Numbered from the stretch's first letter, positions 11,938-27,000 are shown. The stretch is DNA of 64,000 bases from Strigamia acuminata (GCA_949358305.1 OX442320.1:8634259-8698258); one strand, 5' to 3'. Notes: a model not told the origin generated them from the letters alone. Numbers and translations: made by a program.

Positions 11938-13143
11938 TTTTGCTGGGTTCGGAGTGTTTGTTGCATCTTCATCATCGTGTTAAGTGTTTTAAAATTGTCA
12001 TAATAAGCATAGAGACCATTTTTTTGTGTTTGTTTTGTTTATCAATGTTTATTTATGAAAAAATTTATTTATATTAAGTAATCTTTTTATTCAAATTGTG
12101 TAATTTACAGCGACGTTTTTCGTGTTGATAAAACGAAGACTGTCTGAATTTTTGTTTGTACTAAACTTAAAAATTATTTTGTACATAAAACATTTCCGTG
12201 AGGCAAGGGGAGAGAGAAAGGAAAGAAAAACGGGGAACTCTAGAGGTAGAATTTTGTAATGTTTGTTGTTTGGATCGCGTTGACGACGCCCCTATAGGAC
12301 GATATCGCAATTAAATTAAACTATTAAACTATAAAATAAATTATTCGTGTATTTTTTAAGTGTGGATTTTTATTTTGAATTGGCTGCGTGAAGTTTTCGT
12401 AATTTTTTCTGAGTTTTGAGCTAGATGGGCTATCAAAACAGGTTGTTGTTTTATTATAGTTCAGATCTGCCCGCCGCCATTTTGACGTCATTCAAAGAAC
12501 AGCTCAATCTAGCGGTGGTTGTTGGGAAGCCGTAAGTTGACGAAATCGACACAAAGAGGTTTTATTATGTTATTTTATGAGTTTTTGAGGATTTCGTAAA
12601 TTGTTAAATGAAATTATTTCAGATCTGATAGACTACGAATGATTAAAGAACTGGACTAAAACGTATAACTTGATTATATCCCGTTGTATTCACACAGTTG
12701 TATACATCGGTAATGGTAGTTTCTCGTGGTTGCCGCCGACTGGCGCCACTGCATTCATCAAGTTAAGTCATTCTCTCTGGTGTTTACTTTTTAGCTTGGT
12801 TTTGTGATTTTAAAATCATCTGAATAAAGTTTGAAAACATTATTTTTTCTCCCTTTCATTGCACAAAACTTAAACTCCTATATTTTTATATTTCACAATA
12901 TAGTAAAACCCCAAAAAAATGGCCGTCGTCTGCACGGTACAGCCGAAAAAAACAAACAGAAAATAAAAATAATTAAAAAAATTACCTTTAAAAGTCAAAT
13001 TTTAACCCGGTTTTTAAACGAAAACATTTGGTATGATAAACCTGTGAAAAATCTTGGCAAACTTAAAGCAAAAAAAGAAAGAAAAAAAAAATTTCCATTT
13101 ATAAACTGCAAGCAAGACGTTGAATTTTCATCCAAAGCTTAAC
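11938..13143. other. cv-2 3' UTR and upstream region of esterase-like gene 1
   Basis: The likely cv-2 poly(A) signal AATAAA is at 12335-12340. A promoter-like block at 12473-12490 joins a YY1/Pho-type GCCGCCATTTTG to a CRE-type TGACGTCA. No convincing coding sequence is seen. An open frame at 12831-13142 is AT-rich and lacks family features. Confidence 0.5.
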
Positions 13144-15464
13144 ATGTTCACTCAAACTTTAATTTTATATATTTTACCAGGCTTAGCTGTCACCCACGTG
13201 ACAGTACTGACCACAAAAGGCCCAATAAGAGGTGAAGAAACACCATTACACGGCGGAATGACATCCATTAGATTCTTGGGAATCCCATATGCCAAACCCC
13301 CTTTAGGACATCTCAGATTCCAGGTGAGGTTCAGTGACCTCCATTTTTTGGACACGAGCCAATTGATTGTCTTTCCTCTTTGCCTGATTTAATCGTTGTT
13401 TTTGCTCATTGCAGAACCCCATTTCAACCGACGAATGGACACACGTCATAACACTGACAAATCCACGTTCTCCCTGTATCGCTCTCGATCACCAAACGAA
13501 TTGCATAAATGGCGACGAAGATTGCTTATATCTTGACATCCACACGGGAAAGGCATAAAATACACATTTAGATTAATAAATAAACAAATAAATTTTTATT
13601 TTTATTCTTCTTCAGACAACTTCCGGTGTAGAATCACTCGAGAGTAATGAATGGCCAGTTTTTGTTGCTTTCCACGGAGTTTCTTCGCTCAAAGTGCATC
13701 CGCCGCAATGGCTATTCCAACACGTTGTCCTCGTGGTTGTTTATTACCGACTACAAATTTTAGGTTAAGAAAGAAAGAGTGTTTGCTTAAGACCCCAGAA
13801 GGTTAAACTTCTTGACGTATAACTGCGGTATAAATTGGTACCCGCGTAGCAATGGTACTGCGGACCGAAGTTGGCACCACATTCACATTCACCCAAATTA
13901 CAGATAGAACAAATCCCTTTTTTATCACAGATTTCAATGCTTTTTCCACCAACAGAAAGAGGACATTCTCCTCTATAAACCCTGAAAAGCACAAGTCTCT
14001 CCCCCTCATAGTTTTCAAATCGTAATTAAATATTCCGCAACAAAAACTTTCAAATTTCCAAATGGTAGCAGAGGATGGTTGAGTTTCAACAAATTTGTCA
14101 AATTAATTATTATTTGGCTTTTGAAATGTTTGATTTTATTTATTTATTAGGTCACTTAACGGCCGAGAAGGTCGAGAATCCGCCCGGTGTGATGGACCAA
14201 ATAATGGCGCTCGAATGGATCCATCAGAACATAATGAGTTTTGGTGGCAATCCGGATCAAGTGTCGATTATAGGTGAAGGCCAAACGGGAAACGACGTGT
14301 TTGCATTGCTGTTTACTCCACTCGCAGAAGGACTCTTTACTGGGGCCGGGATCGTGAGCGCCCCCCTGGGTTTGACTATGACCTCCACAGACATCGCAGC
14401 TGCCATTCGCGTCCTTGCCTCCCGCGTCGATTGTCCCCACTCGATGCAAGAGGCGATCAAATGTCTGAAAAAAAAGAAGGCCCACGACTTGATTCGACAA
14501 CAACCCTTTAATATCTTTGCACCAGTCTGGGCGAAGAATTTCACTTGTTTTTCGCATGTTCCGCTCGTGATCGGCCTCGGTTACAAAGATGGCGGCGATT
14601 ACGTGAAATATGGTGAAGAGGTTTTGAAATTCGTCGTTAGGAATTATGACGGATTAAAAGATGGCGTCGAGGCGTTTTATGGGAATAAATCGATTAATTC
14701 TGAAGTGATAATACATTTTATAACGTTTAGATTGGATATTTATGTTTTGTTTTTTAAATTAGGTTATTTTTGATAGCGTTTTTTACGCTCCCGCGATCGA
14801 GTGGGCGAAAACGCATGCTCAACACGCCCCGACTTTTTTCTATGAACTCCAATACGAACATCCATTAACGACTTTCCAGATGATATTTGACGGGTCCGAC
14901 ACGACGCAAAGTGTGGACGAACACGTCATCAGGGCGAACGTACTCGCATTGTGGAGTAATTTCGTCATTAAAGGGTAAAAGAAAAATATAATTTTTATTT
15001 TTTTTATTTTTTTAATGGCGATTAAATTACATTGATTTTTTTTTAAATTTAAAAGTCAACCGTCGACCTCAGACTTGCCTTCGTGGGCGCCGTTCTCGTC
15101 TTCGTCGCCAAACTGCTACGAAATCGACGTGGAGTCGAAATCGCCGTCAACTTGCCGCCGCATCAACCAAGCCTCGTTTTGGAAAGCACTCCATGTTTTC
15201 GACGTTTCCATCGCCAACGTCCCGATTAATTCCACGATTAACGCGCGATCTCAACCCAAAAACCACGAGTCGTCAACAGGATGCGCCGTTGCTGTCACAA
15301 TTCTCACCCTCATCTGCATTTTCTTATTCACCGTTTGTCTTTGCGTCCGCCATCCGCAATTCCATCTTCATCTCGCGACAACATTCCAGAATTTCATCTC
15401 TCGAATTTGTGCTTTTCGGGCCCCGCTAAGGCCCCCGCGAGGGGTCCCTCAGACCGAGGTGTGA
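13144..15464 (+). CDS. Transmembrane carboxylesterase-like protein, catalytically dead
   Basis: This is an alpha/beta-hydrolase of the cholinesterase/neuroligin type. Six exons were modelled: 13144-13323, 13415-13552, 13616-13763, 14151-14704, 14763-14974 and 15056-15464, giving 546 residues. A signal peptide leads, followed by the family motifs [23 protein letters not shown] and the FGGNPDQV helix. The nucleophile elbow, normally GESAG, reads GEGQTG near residue 197, so the catalytic serine is glycine. The acid motif is also lost (GYKDGG where T-x-DEG is usual). A hydrophobic helix ([21 protein letters not shown]) near the C-terminus makes it a type I membrane protein with a short tail, like neuroligin, gliotactin and neurotactin. 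A cell-adhesion or receptor role is inferred. Intron 2 has a GC donor. AATAAA lies at 15525-15530. Confidence 0.88.
13842..13981 (-). pseudogene. Orphan I-EGF-like exon, antisense in esterase 1 intron 3
   Basis: On the minus strand a good acceptor (GTGCTTTTCAG) precedes an open segment with the cysteine pattern [19 protein letters not shown], which resembles an integrin-beta I-EGF stalk module. A possible donor (GCGG/GTACCA) closes it. No other exons of such a gene are visible nearby on this strand, so it is probably a duplicated or transposed exon fragment rather than a working gene. Confidence 0.4.
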
Positions 15465-15934
15465 AAAAAGGTAAATTTTTTCTTTTTTCTTTAAAAATAA
15501 TTTTAAATTTAAATTATTTATGTAAATAAACAAATGTGGAACGTAGAAACGAACCAATGCGAGATAGGTATAGCGGAGAAGTGGGAGGACCAATCAGAGA
15601 TTCACGGGCCCCGTGCGATGTTTATGGGCACGTGCTCATGTTCGCACCCCCTTGAAGCATGTCTCGTACAAAGTCGAATCGAATTATCCAGTCCTCGGGG
15701 CCTCTTTTCGAGTATTTTTGGGGAAGAAGTTTCCCTCATTTGTATTTCAACCCTCTCTTGACTCGCGTCATTTTGCCATTGACTTTTGGATACGAAATTC
15801 CTTAATTTTCGATTTTTTTTAATCAACTCAGGTGCGCATTTCGAATCCGGCCATTTCTCTTCATCTTTGTACATTTGCAACCATTTTTTTTCGTTTTTGT
15901 GGAAAATATATCATATATTTAAGCTATTTTTATA
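15465..15934. other. Intergenic region between esterase-like gene 1 and mkx
   Basis: The poly(A) signal of the upstream gene is at 15525-15530. The rest should hold the mkx promoter and 5' UTR. I see no gene or clear core promoter element. Confidence 0.4.
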
Positions 15935-16956
15935 ATGGATACTTCATCAGAACAAAATCAGGTAGGATTATTAATTTATTTAGAAATTGAAGGTTTTAAA
16001 TGCATTTCTATACCGGTATACTTTTAATTTTTGTCACCAGGTTATTGGTCGAAATCTCCGATCTCGGTCAAACAGGTAATAAAAAGAGTGTATTTTGGAT
16101 TGAATTTGCTTGGAAAAATGGAAATTCAATTGTTTGAATCAGCATGGGGTCGTTATTTGTCGCGTTTTGCTTTTTTTTAGACGAATTTTGGTCTCGGAAC
16201 GAGTGCGTCATAAGAGACATGTCCTGCAGGATATGGCTCGGCCTTTAAAACAATGGCTCATTCGACATCGGCAAAATCCGTATCCGACAAAAGCCGAGAA
16301 AATCACACTCGCTCTCAACTCACAAATGACTCTTGTTCAAGTACATGAATAGTTTAATTTTTTAATTTTTTGTATTTAATAAATTGTTGTTTGTGTGTAT
16401 AGGTGAACAATTGGTTCGCAAATGCGCGTCGTCGGCTGAAAAACGTCGTTCGTATTCCCGATTTACCGTGGGCTCAAAGGATCAAATTGTACAATTCTCA
16501 TCTGGAAGGAAACGCCGAAGTTTTGAGCATTTCGTCAACGGACAGCATTTGGAACGACAAAAACGACCGCGGATTGACTAATTTGACCGTCGATCACAGT
16601 TACTCGGTTACCGACGCCGCCAACGACTGCAGGAAAAGGTAAATTAAAATTAGGCCTATTTTGAAAATTTTTCTCGGAATATAATTTTGAAAATTTTTAG
16701 AGTTGCTGCCAAGTACAAAACCGACATTATGGAGCGTTATCTGCGCGATACTTGGACAAATTCATGTGATAGTGGACACACATCGCCCGAAGAGGAGGAA
16801 TTCAGCGGCTCATCAGGTAAAAAGAAGAAAAAAAAACAAAAAAATGGAAAAATATGTTGAAAATAAATTAAAATCTCAGGTTCCAGTTCCACCAATCGTT
16901 ATTGGGACGAATTGGAAGCAGCTTTCACGCTCACCCGTATGGCATGGCAGAAATAA
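15935..16956 (+). CDS. mkx: Mohawk TALE homeobox transcription factor
   Basis: Mohawk is a TALE-class homeodomain repressor, known in vertebrates for tendon and muscle-progenitor roles. Six exons were modelled: 15935-15961, 16041-16075, 16181-16340, 16403-16638, 16701-16816 and 16880-16956, giving 216 residues. The atypical homeodomain covers about residues 25-90, with RHKRHVLQDMARPLKQWL, the three-residue loop NPYPTKAEK, and recognition helix VNNWFANARRRLKN. Directly after it, the Mohawk-specific PDLPWAQRIKLYN and GNAEVLSISS separate it from Iroquois, which has an IRO box. Family repression motifs follow: KYKTDIMERYL and the C-terminal YWDELEAAFTLTRMA. It is shorter than vertebrate MKX (about 350). 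The first exon encodes only nine residues. A 12 bp palindrome TATACCGGTATA sits in intron 1. The gene converges on the Pvf gene. Confidence 0.94.
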
Positions 16957-17174
16957 CACAAAAACAGACTCATTTTTAATATAAAAATATATTTATTCCA
17001 TTGAAAAGTTGAAATTATTTATAAATAAAACATAAAAAAAAATATTTATATAAAAAAAATACGTATATCTTACTACAGGAACAATAAATTAGAAATTTAC
17101 CTTTCAAAAATGAAAAAGCAAAACAATTCCAGCTGTCTTAATTAAATAAATTATAATTAATTAATATTTAAGTG

Positions 17175-17657
17175 TCATTTAGGAATATCATTCTTCTCCA
17201 CACATGCGCACTTCGTGTGGTTCGTGAACTCAAACGCTTCAGTGCTGATCTTCGGCTGACCATTCGGATTCATCTTATACACTTGGAAGACCAAAGTGAC
17301 CACATCCGTGTCCACCGGCGCGCACGAATATCCAGCGGTACAACAACCCGTGTCGTCGGCACATCTGTGGAGCGTCGTACACTCGGGAATGAACTTGAAC
17401 GCGGGGTCCGTGATCAAATCGTGCATGTGTATGACCCGTTCCTTGGGTTTCGCGCACTGAGTCGTCATCACGGCTCGCCGCAAATGCTCGTACTGCGCTC
17501 GGGAAGCGCTCTTCGTGTCGTCGATCGGCACCGATTTGAATTGAACGTGACCGGTCGGAAGTGCGGCCACACACGCGACCAGTGTGACCAAGGCCGCCAC
17601 AACTGCGCCTCGAATGCTGAGCGGCCTCGTGGGCCTGGTTCGCACAGGTGATGTCAT
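17175..17657 (-). CDS. Pvf: PDGF/VEGF-related growth factor (Pvf)
   Basis: This is a secreted cystine-knot ligand for a PVR-type receptor tyrosine kinase. The single-exon frame from 17657 gives 160 residues. After a basic start comes a hydrophobic signal segment (GAVVAALVTLVACVAALP). The mature part carries the PDGF motif in its arthropod form, PECTTLHRCADDTGCC, then YSCAP and the terminal TKCAC, supplying the knot cysteines. There is no C-terminal cysteine-rich extension. The frame is open upstream to 17744, but the TATA box at 17706-17713 places the transcription start near 17680, so I chose MTSPVR over the two earlier methionines. The gene converges with mkx; their 3' ends lie about 220 bp apart. 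Confidence 0.9.
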   Translation of the reverse strand: MTSPVRTRPTRPLSIRGAVVAALVTLVACVAALPTGHVQFKSVPIDDTKSASRAQYEHLRRAVMTTQCAKPKERVIHMHDLITDPAFKFIPECTTLHRCADDTGCCTAGYSCAPVDTDVVTLVFQVYKMNPNGQPKISTEAFEFTNHTKCACVEKNDIPK

Positions 17658-17705
17658 GTTGGGGAGTTTGAGGGAATGTGAATTGGATGGTCGATGCATG
17701 GTGGG

Positions 17706-17713
17706 TTTATATA
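17706..17713 (-). promoter_or_regulatory. TATA box of the Pvf gene
   Basis: TATATAAA reads on the minus strand, 49 bp before the chosen start codon and with ordinary spacing for a start site near 17680. It rules out the two in-frame upstream methionines as the main start. Confidence 0.6.
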
Positions 17714-19055
17714 GGAAATGGTTCGCGCAGGATTTTCCCGCCACTAAAGGATCTTGAAGGCGTGACTGTGACGTTAGTTCCTGGTATTCGGAATTCCCTG
17801 TGGCAAATTTACCAGTGATAAAAGTCTTTGCTGGCCCCGTGTGTTGGACGATGAGTCAGGGGGATCACATGGGTTTTTTCCCTTTTTTTGTTTTTTATTT
17901 TATCGGGGACGGAAAAGGTGCGATGGATTTTTATTTTTTTATTTTGTTTTATTTTGTTTTATTTATTTATTTATTGATAGCGCCCACGATAGCTTTGGTG
18001 TGTTGGCGTGGGTGACGGCGCTTCAACATGTGTCGGAGTCGGAAATGGTTGTCGTTTCTGATGATGGGGAAATTGAGCGGTGACCACAAATATGCTAATT
18101 AGGGAATTTGTTTTTTTTTGTGGACGTGTAGTGACCGGGGGTTCGGGGGAGTGTAGTTTTTTGTGGAGTCATTTAAGGAAGGATGAAATCATGCGATGAG
18201 TTATTCGGTGTCTTGTTTAAGTTAAAGGGGAAAATATATTTTGTTTTTGGTGGATTTTTTTTTTTGGTGGTTTTATTTTATAGTGATTTTAGAAAAAAGA
18301 GGTAATTGTTTCCGGTGAGTTCATTATTTATTTATTGCGCCATTTCCACCTCACGCAAAGACATCAGTGACATCAGACACCCGAATTTTTAAGTTTTAAT
18401 AAGGGAGGATTGGATTTTTTAAAAAATGTTTGCTACAATTTAGTGTTTTTTTTTGTCTTTTGATTTACCAAAGTAAAAATAAATAATTTATAAAAAAAAA
18501 AAATTTTTTTTTTGATAAGATATCACATGGTGTTTGTATTTTTTTTCTGGTCTATGATTTTTTGGTGTAAGTTGTAACCTATAAAAACAACAAGAAATAA
18601 TATAGGCTAAACTAGGCCTATTATAGTAATCTTGATAAAAAGTTGTTTACTGGCTTATTTTCAAGGTTGGCGAGGAAAAAAACAAATTAAACTGTTTTTA
18701 TTTATTATAATAATATAAAAAAAGGGAATTACTCGGAATTATGTCAATTTATCAAAAATCTAGACCCATTACTTACATAACATTTATATATTTACATATA
18801 TTTGCAATTGCTGTTGCCACTAATCATTAATTAATTCAATTCGCAGAATTTATGTAACTAGTATCTCGAAAAAAGACTTTAAAAATAAAAATAAAAATTG
18901 TATGGATATTTATTTATTTTATTGTATATATAAATATGGATTCCCTCTCCCTTGGGGGGTAGGGGATTGGCCATAACCGGTTTTTAGTTTTCGGCTTTTA
19001 TTTTGGTGTCTAGTTATTATTACTTGGCATTTGTTCAAGTCTCCCACCACTAAAC
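17714..19055. other. Intergenic region between Pvf (-) and esterase-like gene 2 (+)
   Basis: About 1.3 kb of AT-rich sequence with poly-T and poly-A runs separates two divergent genes. I see no coding sequence, RNA gene or transposon. It presumably holds both promoters. Confidence 0.4.
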
Positions 19056-21174
<2,119 letters not shown>

Positions 21175-21391
21175 ATGCATTTTACGCTTTAGTTCCCAAT
21201 ATTAGCCAATCAAATCATAAATACTGGTGTTCTTGCATGTTATATACATTTCACAACCTCCTGTATTAAGTTTTCCCTAGTTATAAAGACGAATAAATCG
21301 AATTTATTAAGTTTTAATGGAAAATGAATGTCGATACACAAAAGACACTAACCGGATTTCGGTTATATGTTTGTTTAAAACTTTTAATTAT

Positions 21392-23555
21392 TTACATTAG
21401 GCCTGTAAAAAAAGTAAATGCTATGCTTATTATCCACTTGCAAGAGCTTTTGTTGGCCTCCCCTTTAACTGGAATGTTGTATTTTGTTGGTTGTTCGATT
21501 TTATTCACAAGTCTATCCCATAATTTCAACTTGTTAGTTTTTGGCATCGTCATAGGCCTAATGATATCAGCAATTCGAACACCTGCTATTTGGTTTTCAT
21601 TGCTCACTGCTTGCCATTCAATGTTCTTATCGGGCACACTGAATTAATAAATTAGTAAATAAATAAGTAAAAAGATTATTTCAGTTATTTCGTACCCGTG
21701 GTTAGCAAAATGAGTCCAAATTTGCAGCAGCTTTTGACTAACTTGTTCATCTTCGTAAGGCAGAGTATCGGAACCCATGCGAGGTCCTTCGAAAAGAAGA
21801 ATTAGATCATCGCCGTGTGCAACTCCTAAATTGAAAATACGTCAATGCGATGCTACAATCACAATGGTTTGTAATTTATTTATTACCTAAATCTTCCGTG
21901 AAATTAAACAATCTTTGCGTAATGCTCACGTTGAGTTGGTGCTCCAGCGAGTATACGTACGTTGGAATTTTTCTCGATACTAAGATTTCCGCCGTTTCTA
22001 ATCCGCAAGCTTTGTTCATCCCATCGCTGATGATCTAAAACAAATCAATTGTAGAAATTTAGATGGAATATTTATACGTTTTAGATATTTTTTGATACAT
22101 CAATTTTGGTTGAGCGAATTTCCGCTTCATCCGCCATGTTTGTTCCTTGTAGATATTCTTTTCTAATCGCTTCGAGGACAACTTTCAGATCTTTATTTTT
22201 AACCTGAAAAGTTGCGGATAGAAACTTGGCTAAATTTTGTTCAAAAAAGTCCGGTTTTAAAGCACCTGAGTAAAGAAGAGCTGCGAAACCACAAAAAAAT
22301 AAGCCTAACTCGTAAATTTCATCAAAATTCACAAATAATTTAAGATTTTACCTAAATACAGTACCAACCCCTCATCTTTAGTCAATCCAGTGATCACGGG
22401 TACATCATTAATCTCAGAATGTCTTAAACTGTAAGCAGGATTCTGAGTTAAGAAATTATTTCCGCTCTTCACGAGCTGATCACTCGGAACGAACGGCATT
22501 GGCCAAACCAGAAATTCCTAAAACAAATTAATTTCAAACATAACTTAATTCTTTAATTCAATTACCTTACGTAATATTTAATAGTTTTCTTGACCAGTAT
22601 TTCAGGTTCTATCATCCGTAAGCATTGCACCATTTCCTTTAAAGGTTTCACCGGACATTTCACGTCATTCGCCAATCGCTTCGCCCAATATAGTGGATTG
22701 TCTATGTGCGACCATTTGCATAGCGGAGATCCACTCTGAGCAATTGCTCGATGAAAAAGACCTGAAAAGAATACAAAATAAAATTCAATCTATTAAATTT
22801 TCAACAATTTCTTCAAAAAACCTTTAGATAATGGCGACAACAAGTGATAAATGACTGACGCTCCACCAGCACTTTGACCAAATATAGTTACTTTATCAGG
22901 ATCGCCTCCAAAAAATCTACTGTTATTTCGTACCCATTTGAGGGCCTCAACTTGGTCCAATAAACCAACATTTCCAGGTGCAAATTCCTCGTTAACATTT
23001 AAAAATCCAAACACACCGAGCCTGTAATTTATGACAACTAAAACCACATCGTAATCCATAAAGCGTCCACCGCCATAGAAATCGTCATTTCCGCTGCCGT
23101 AATTAAATGCACCGCCATGAAAGAAAAGCATAACGGGCTTCAAGTTATCTCCAGACAGTTCAGGAGTGTAAATATTGAGAAATAAACAGTCCTCTTCCCC
23201 TGTATATGCTCCACCATTATCAAAATCCAGCTGAGGACAACTGGCACCACATTTTGTTGCCAATAAAGTGCCAGCCCAAGGTTTAGGGGGCTGTGGAGGC
23301 TGTAAGAAAGAGTGGATTGAAAAGTATGTGTCAAGTTATTTGATGATGACTAGTTACTTTGAAACGATTTCTTCCAATTGGTGGCTGAGCATAGGGAACT
23401 CCTTTAAATGCTACATAAGGTCTGCCTTTGATTGAGGAAAGAATTGACCCCTGTAAATGACCCTGAGGAATCTGAACTTGAGCTTCAGCTTTGGATTCTA
23501 GTGTTGGCTGCAACAGGATTGCTAATATTATGGGGAACATCCATGAAGTTGACAT
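21392..23555 (-). CDS. Carboxylesterase (juvenile-hormone-esterase/cholinesterase type), catalytic triad intact
   Basis: Eight exons (minus strand) were modelled: 23358-23555, 22822-23299, 22571-22760, 22352-22517, 22099-22265, 21887-22034, 21695-21825 and 21392-21638, giving 574 residues. It is a secreted or membrane-anchored alpha/beta-hydrolase that should cleave carboxylic esters. Motifs in order: KGVPYAQPPIG, GEEDCLFLNIYTP, oxyanion-hole FFHGGAF, NYRLGVFGFLN, GNVGLLDQVEALKWV, nucleophile FGQSAGG (about residue 208), acid TKDEG, and histidine GVAHGDDL. The triad Ser/Glu/His is complete, unlike its two neighbours. The C-terminus ends in a short hydrophobic run (WIISIAFTFFTGLM) that could be a GPI signal. 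The start chosen gives the signal peptide MFPIILAILLQPTLES; a TATA-like run at about 23673-23688 makes a further upstream methionine unlikely. Substrate is unknown. Confidence 0.92.
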
Positions 23556-24083
23556 GGTGGGATGGGTTTGGGTTTTTTGATGGGTGGATGGGGGATACTT
23601 GCTGAGAAAATGTAACGTTAGAAGGTCATAGGTTTGTAATTCCAAGGTCATGAAAAGATATTTTATTTTGGGTTAATATATATATTAGATGAGTTGTAGA
23701 CGGTTGTGGACAATGATTTTATTTTCAAATGGTTTTGATTGTTCTGGAATTTTATGTTTTTTATGGTTTTTATTTTCGTTAGTCTTAAATTATGTACAAC
23801 AAAGCCAAAAGGTTTTTAAAAACTATCACTAGGTAGCAGTGGCTGTCAACGATTAATCAGGATGGAATTTCTCTTTGTAAAATTAGATTAGACATAATTA
23901 TAAAGAGATTTTAACAGAATTTAATAATTGTAAATAATAAATCAAACAAATAATCAATTGATTTTATTTTATTTTTATTTTTATCCTTTTGGTAGATTGT
24001 AGAACTTACAGTTCCATTTCTACTTTTGCTGTTTGCCACTAGAGTATTCCTCATTCGGGGACATCGTCAATATTCGAGTTAAA
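23556..24083. promoter_or_regulatory. Divergent promoter region, esterase 3 (-) and SDHA (+)
   Basis: The start codons are 528 bp apart and point away from each other. A TATA-like AT run (TAATATATATATTA) around 23673-23688 suits the esterase. SDHA shows no TATA box. No other gene is seen. Confidence 0.45.
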
Positions 24084-27000
24084 ATGTCTCCATCGTTATT
24101 ATTAACTCATTTACGGAGCAGCATAACGAGTCATTTAGCTGTAAGAACACATTAAATACCCATAAACAACATGTTTAACGACAGCCGTCATTCAATTTGG
24201 CACCGATCAGTTTTTTTCCATCGTCAAATATACCACCATAAATTTGCCGAATGCCTTTCGTTAATCCTATGGACGAATTTAAAAGACTTTTATTTTATTT
24301 TCTAGCGTTTAAGAAGATGCAGGAACCTTGGATCTCAACGGAAATTTCACAAAACGACAGAAAACTTGAAAACGCAATCCAAAGTAAAAAAAAAAAATAA
24401 AAATTTAAAAATAAAAATTTCGTATAAAAAATGACCAAATTTGATTTTTTAAATTCAGATTGGAAATTTCACTGTCGTTGATCACAGTTACGATGTTGTA
24501 GTCGTCGGTGCCGGTGGAGCAGGTCTTCGAGCTGCTTTGGGACTCGCAGAAGAAGGATTTCGAACTGCATGTGTTACTAAACTCTTCCCTACTCGGTCAC
24601 ACACAGCCGCAGCACAAGTAAATCAAATTTAAACATTGAAATGAATCAATTTTGTTCAATAAAATACTTTTTTACGTAGGGAGGAATCAATGCCGCTTTG
24701 GGAAACATGGAAAAGGACGATTGGAAATGGCACATGTAAATTTTAATAAAAAATTTAATGAAAAATTTAATGAAAAATTAGAAATTGCCATTTTATTTTT
24801 CAGGTACGACACGGTCAAAGGCAGCGATTGGTTGGGCGACCAAGACGCGATTCATTACATGACCAGGGAGGCACCCAGGGCCGTAATTGAGGTCCACGAA
24901 CAAAATTTGAGATTTTTAACGAAAATAATTAACAAAAATGTTATTTATTTTTTTTTTTTCAGTTGGAGAATTACGGTATGCCGTTCAGTCGCACGCCGGA
25001 AGGAAGAATTTACCAACGTGCGTTCGGTGGACAGAGTTTGAATTTCGGCAAAGGTGGTCAAGCGCATCGATGTTGTTGCGTTGCCGACAGAACCGGACAC
25101 GCTTTGCTCGGCACGCTCTACGGAAAGGTTGAGTTTTACCTCGTTATGAAAAAATTTTTATTTAATTATTTTTTTCATTATTTCAGTCGCTTTCAGCCGA
25201 TTGCAATTATTTTATCGAGTATTTCGCGCTCGATTTACTCATGGAAAATGGCGTTTGTTGCGGAATCATCGCCATGTGTCAGGACGACGGCACATTGCAC
25301 AGAATCCGAGCGAAAAACACGATTCTCGCTACAGGGTTCGAAATTTCGGGATAAAACGTTAAACAATTTAATTTAATAAATTTTGTCAGGGGTTACGGCC
25401 GCGCCTATTTCTCGTGCACGTCCGCGCACACGTGCACCGGCGACGGGGGTGCGATGGTCACTCGCGCCGGTCTGCCGAACCAGGATTTGGAGTTTGTCCA
25501 GTTCCATCCGACGGGGATTTACGGCGCTGGATGTCTGATCACGGAAGGATGTCGCGGCGAGGGCGGTTACTTGATCAATTCGCAAGGCGAGCGATTCATG
25601 GAACGTTACGCGCCCGTCGCTAAAGATCTCGCGTCTCGCGACGTCGTGTCGCGAGCAATTACCATCGAAATTCGAGAGGGGCGCGGAGTTGGGCGCGACA
25701 AGGACCACGTGTACTTGCAGTTGCATCATTTGCCGGCCGAGCAGTTGGAGCGTCGATTGCCCGGCATTTCGGAAACTGCGTTCATTTTTGCCGGCGTGGA
25801 CGTGACCCGGGAACCGATTCCCGTCTTGCCGACCGTTCATTACAACATGGGGGGAGTACCCACGAATTTCAAAGGACAGGTGATGTGTTTGTTGCGAGTT
25901 TGTTTGGATTTATTTAATGATTGGTGTTTGTTGCAGGCAATTACTTATGAGAATGGAAAGGACAGGATCATTAAAGGGTTGTACGCTTGCGGAGAAGCGG
26001 CGTGCGCTTCGGTTCATGGTGCGAATCGTTTGGGCGCGAATTCGCTTCTGGATTTAGTCGTTTTCGGTCGCGCATGCGCCTTGACTATTGTGGAGGAGCA
26101 CAAACCGGGAGAACCGATTCCAGAGATAAGCCCGGTAGGGAATGGAGTTTTTTTTTGTGGTTTTATGTTTGATTTGGTTGTTTTTTTTTAGAGTGCGGGT
26201 GAGGAATCGATCGCGAATATCGAGAAGTTGAGAAATTCGAATGGGAAAGTGAAGGTTGCGGATTTGAGATTGAGATTGCAAAGGGTCTGGTTTAATGAGT
26301 GGAATTTGCGATTGTTTTTTTTATGTTTTTGGTTTTTTTTTAAATTTTTATAGGCGATGCAGACTCATGCGGCTGTGTTTCGTACTGGTCAATCGTTGCA
26401 AGAGGGCTGTACTAAGATTGCTGAGATATACAGACAGATTCAAACAGATATTAAAGTATTTTTTTTTTTTACATGTTGGAGGAATAATTTGATTGATGGG
26501 ATTGTTTGTTTTTTAGTTGATGGATAAAGGTCTCGTGTGGAATACCGATTTAATGGAAGCCTTGGAGTTACAAAATTTGGCGATTAATGCGATACAAACT
26601 ATAAACGGTGCTGTTGTTCGCAATGAAAGTCGCGGAGCCCATGCACGAGAGGATTTTAAAGTATGTAAAATGTTGAAAAATTAGTTTTTTGGATAATTTT
26701 ATTGTTTTTTCTTATTTTTTTAAATAATTTTTTGTGTTTTTATTCTTTTTTTGATTTATTTTATTGATTTTTATTATTATTTCAAATGATTTTATTATTT
26801 TTTCAATCGATTTTATTATTTTTTCAAACAATTTTATAATTTTTCTAATAATTTTATAATTTTTTCTAATAATTTTATAATTTTTTCTAATAATTTTATT
26901 GATTTTTATCATTATTTCCAATAATTTTATTGATTTTTATCATTATTTCCAATAATTTTATTGATTTTTATCATTATTTCCAATAATTTTATTGATTTTT

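Noticed and set aside
17658-17744. Upstream start for Pvf
   Set aside because: The TATA box at 17706-17713 lies between the first methionine and the chosen start, and the second methionine (17699) is only 7 bp past it, so both precede the expected transcript start.
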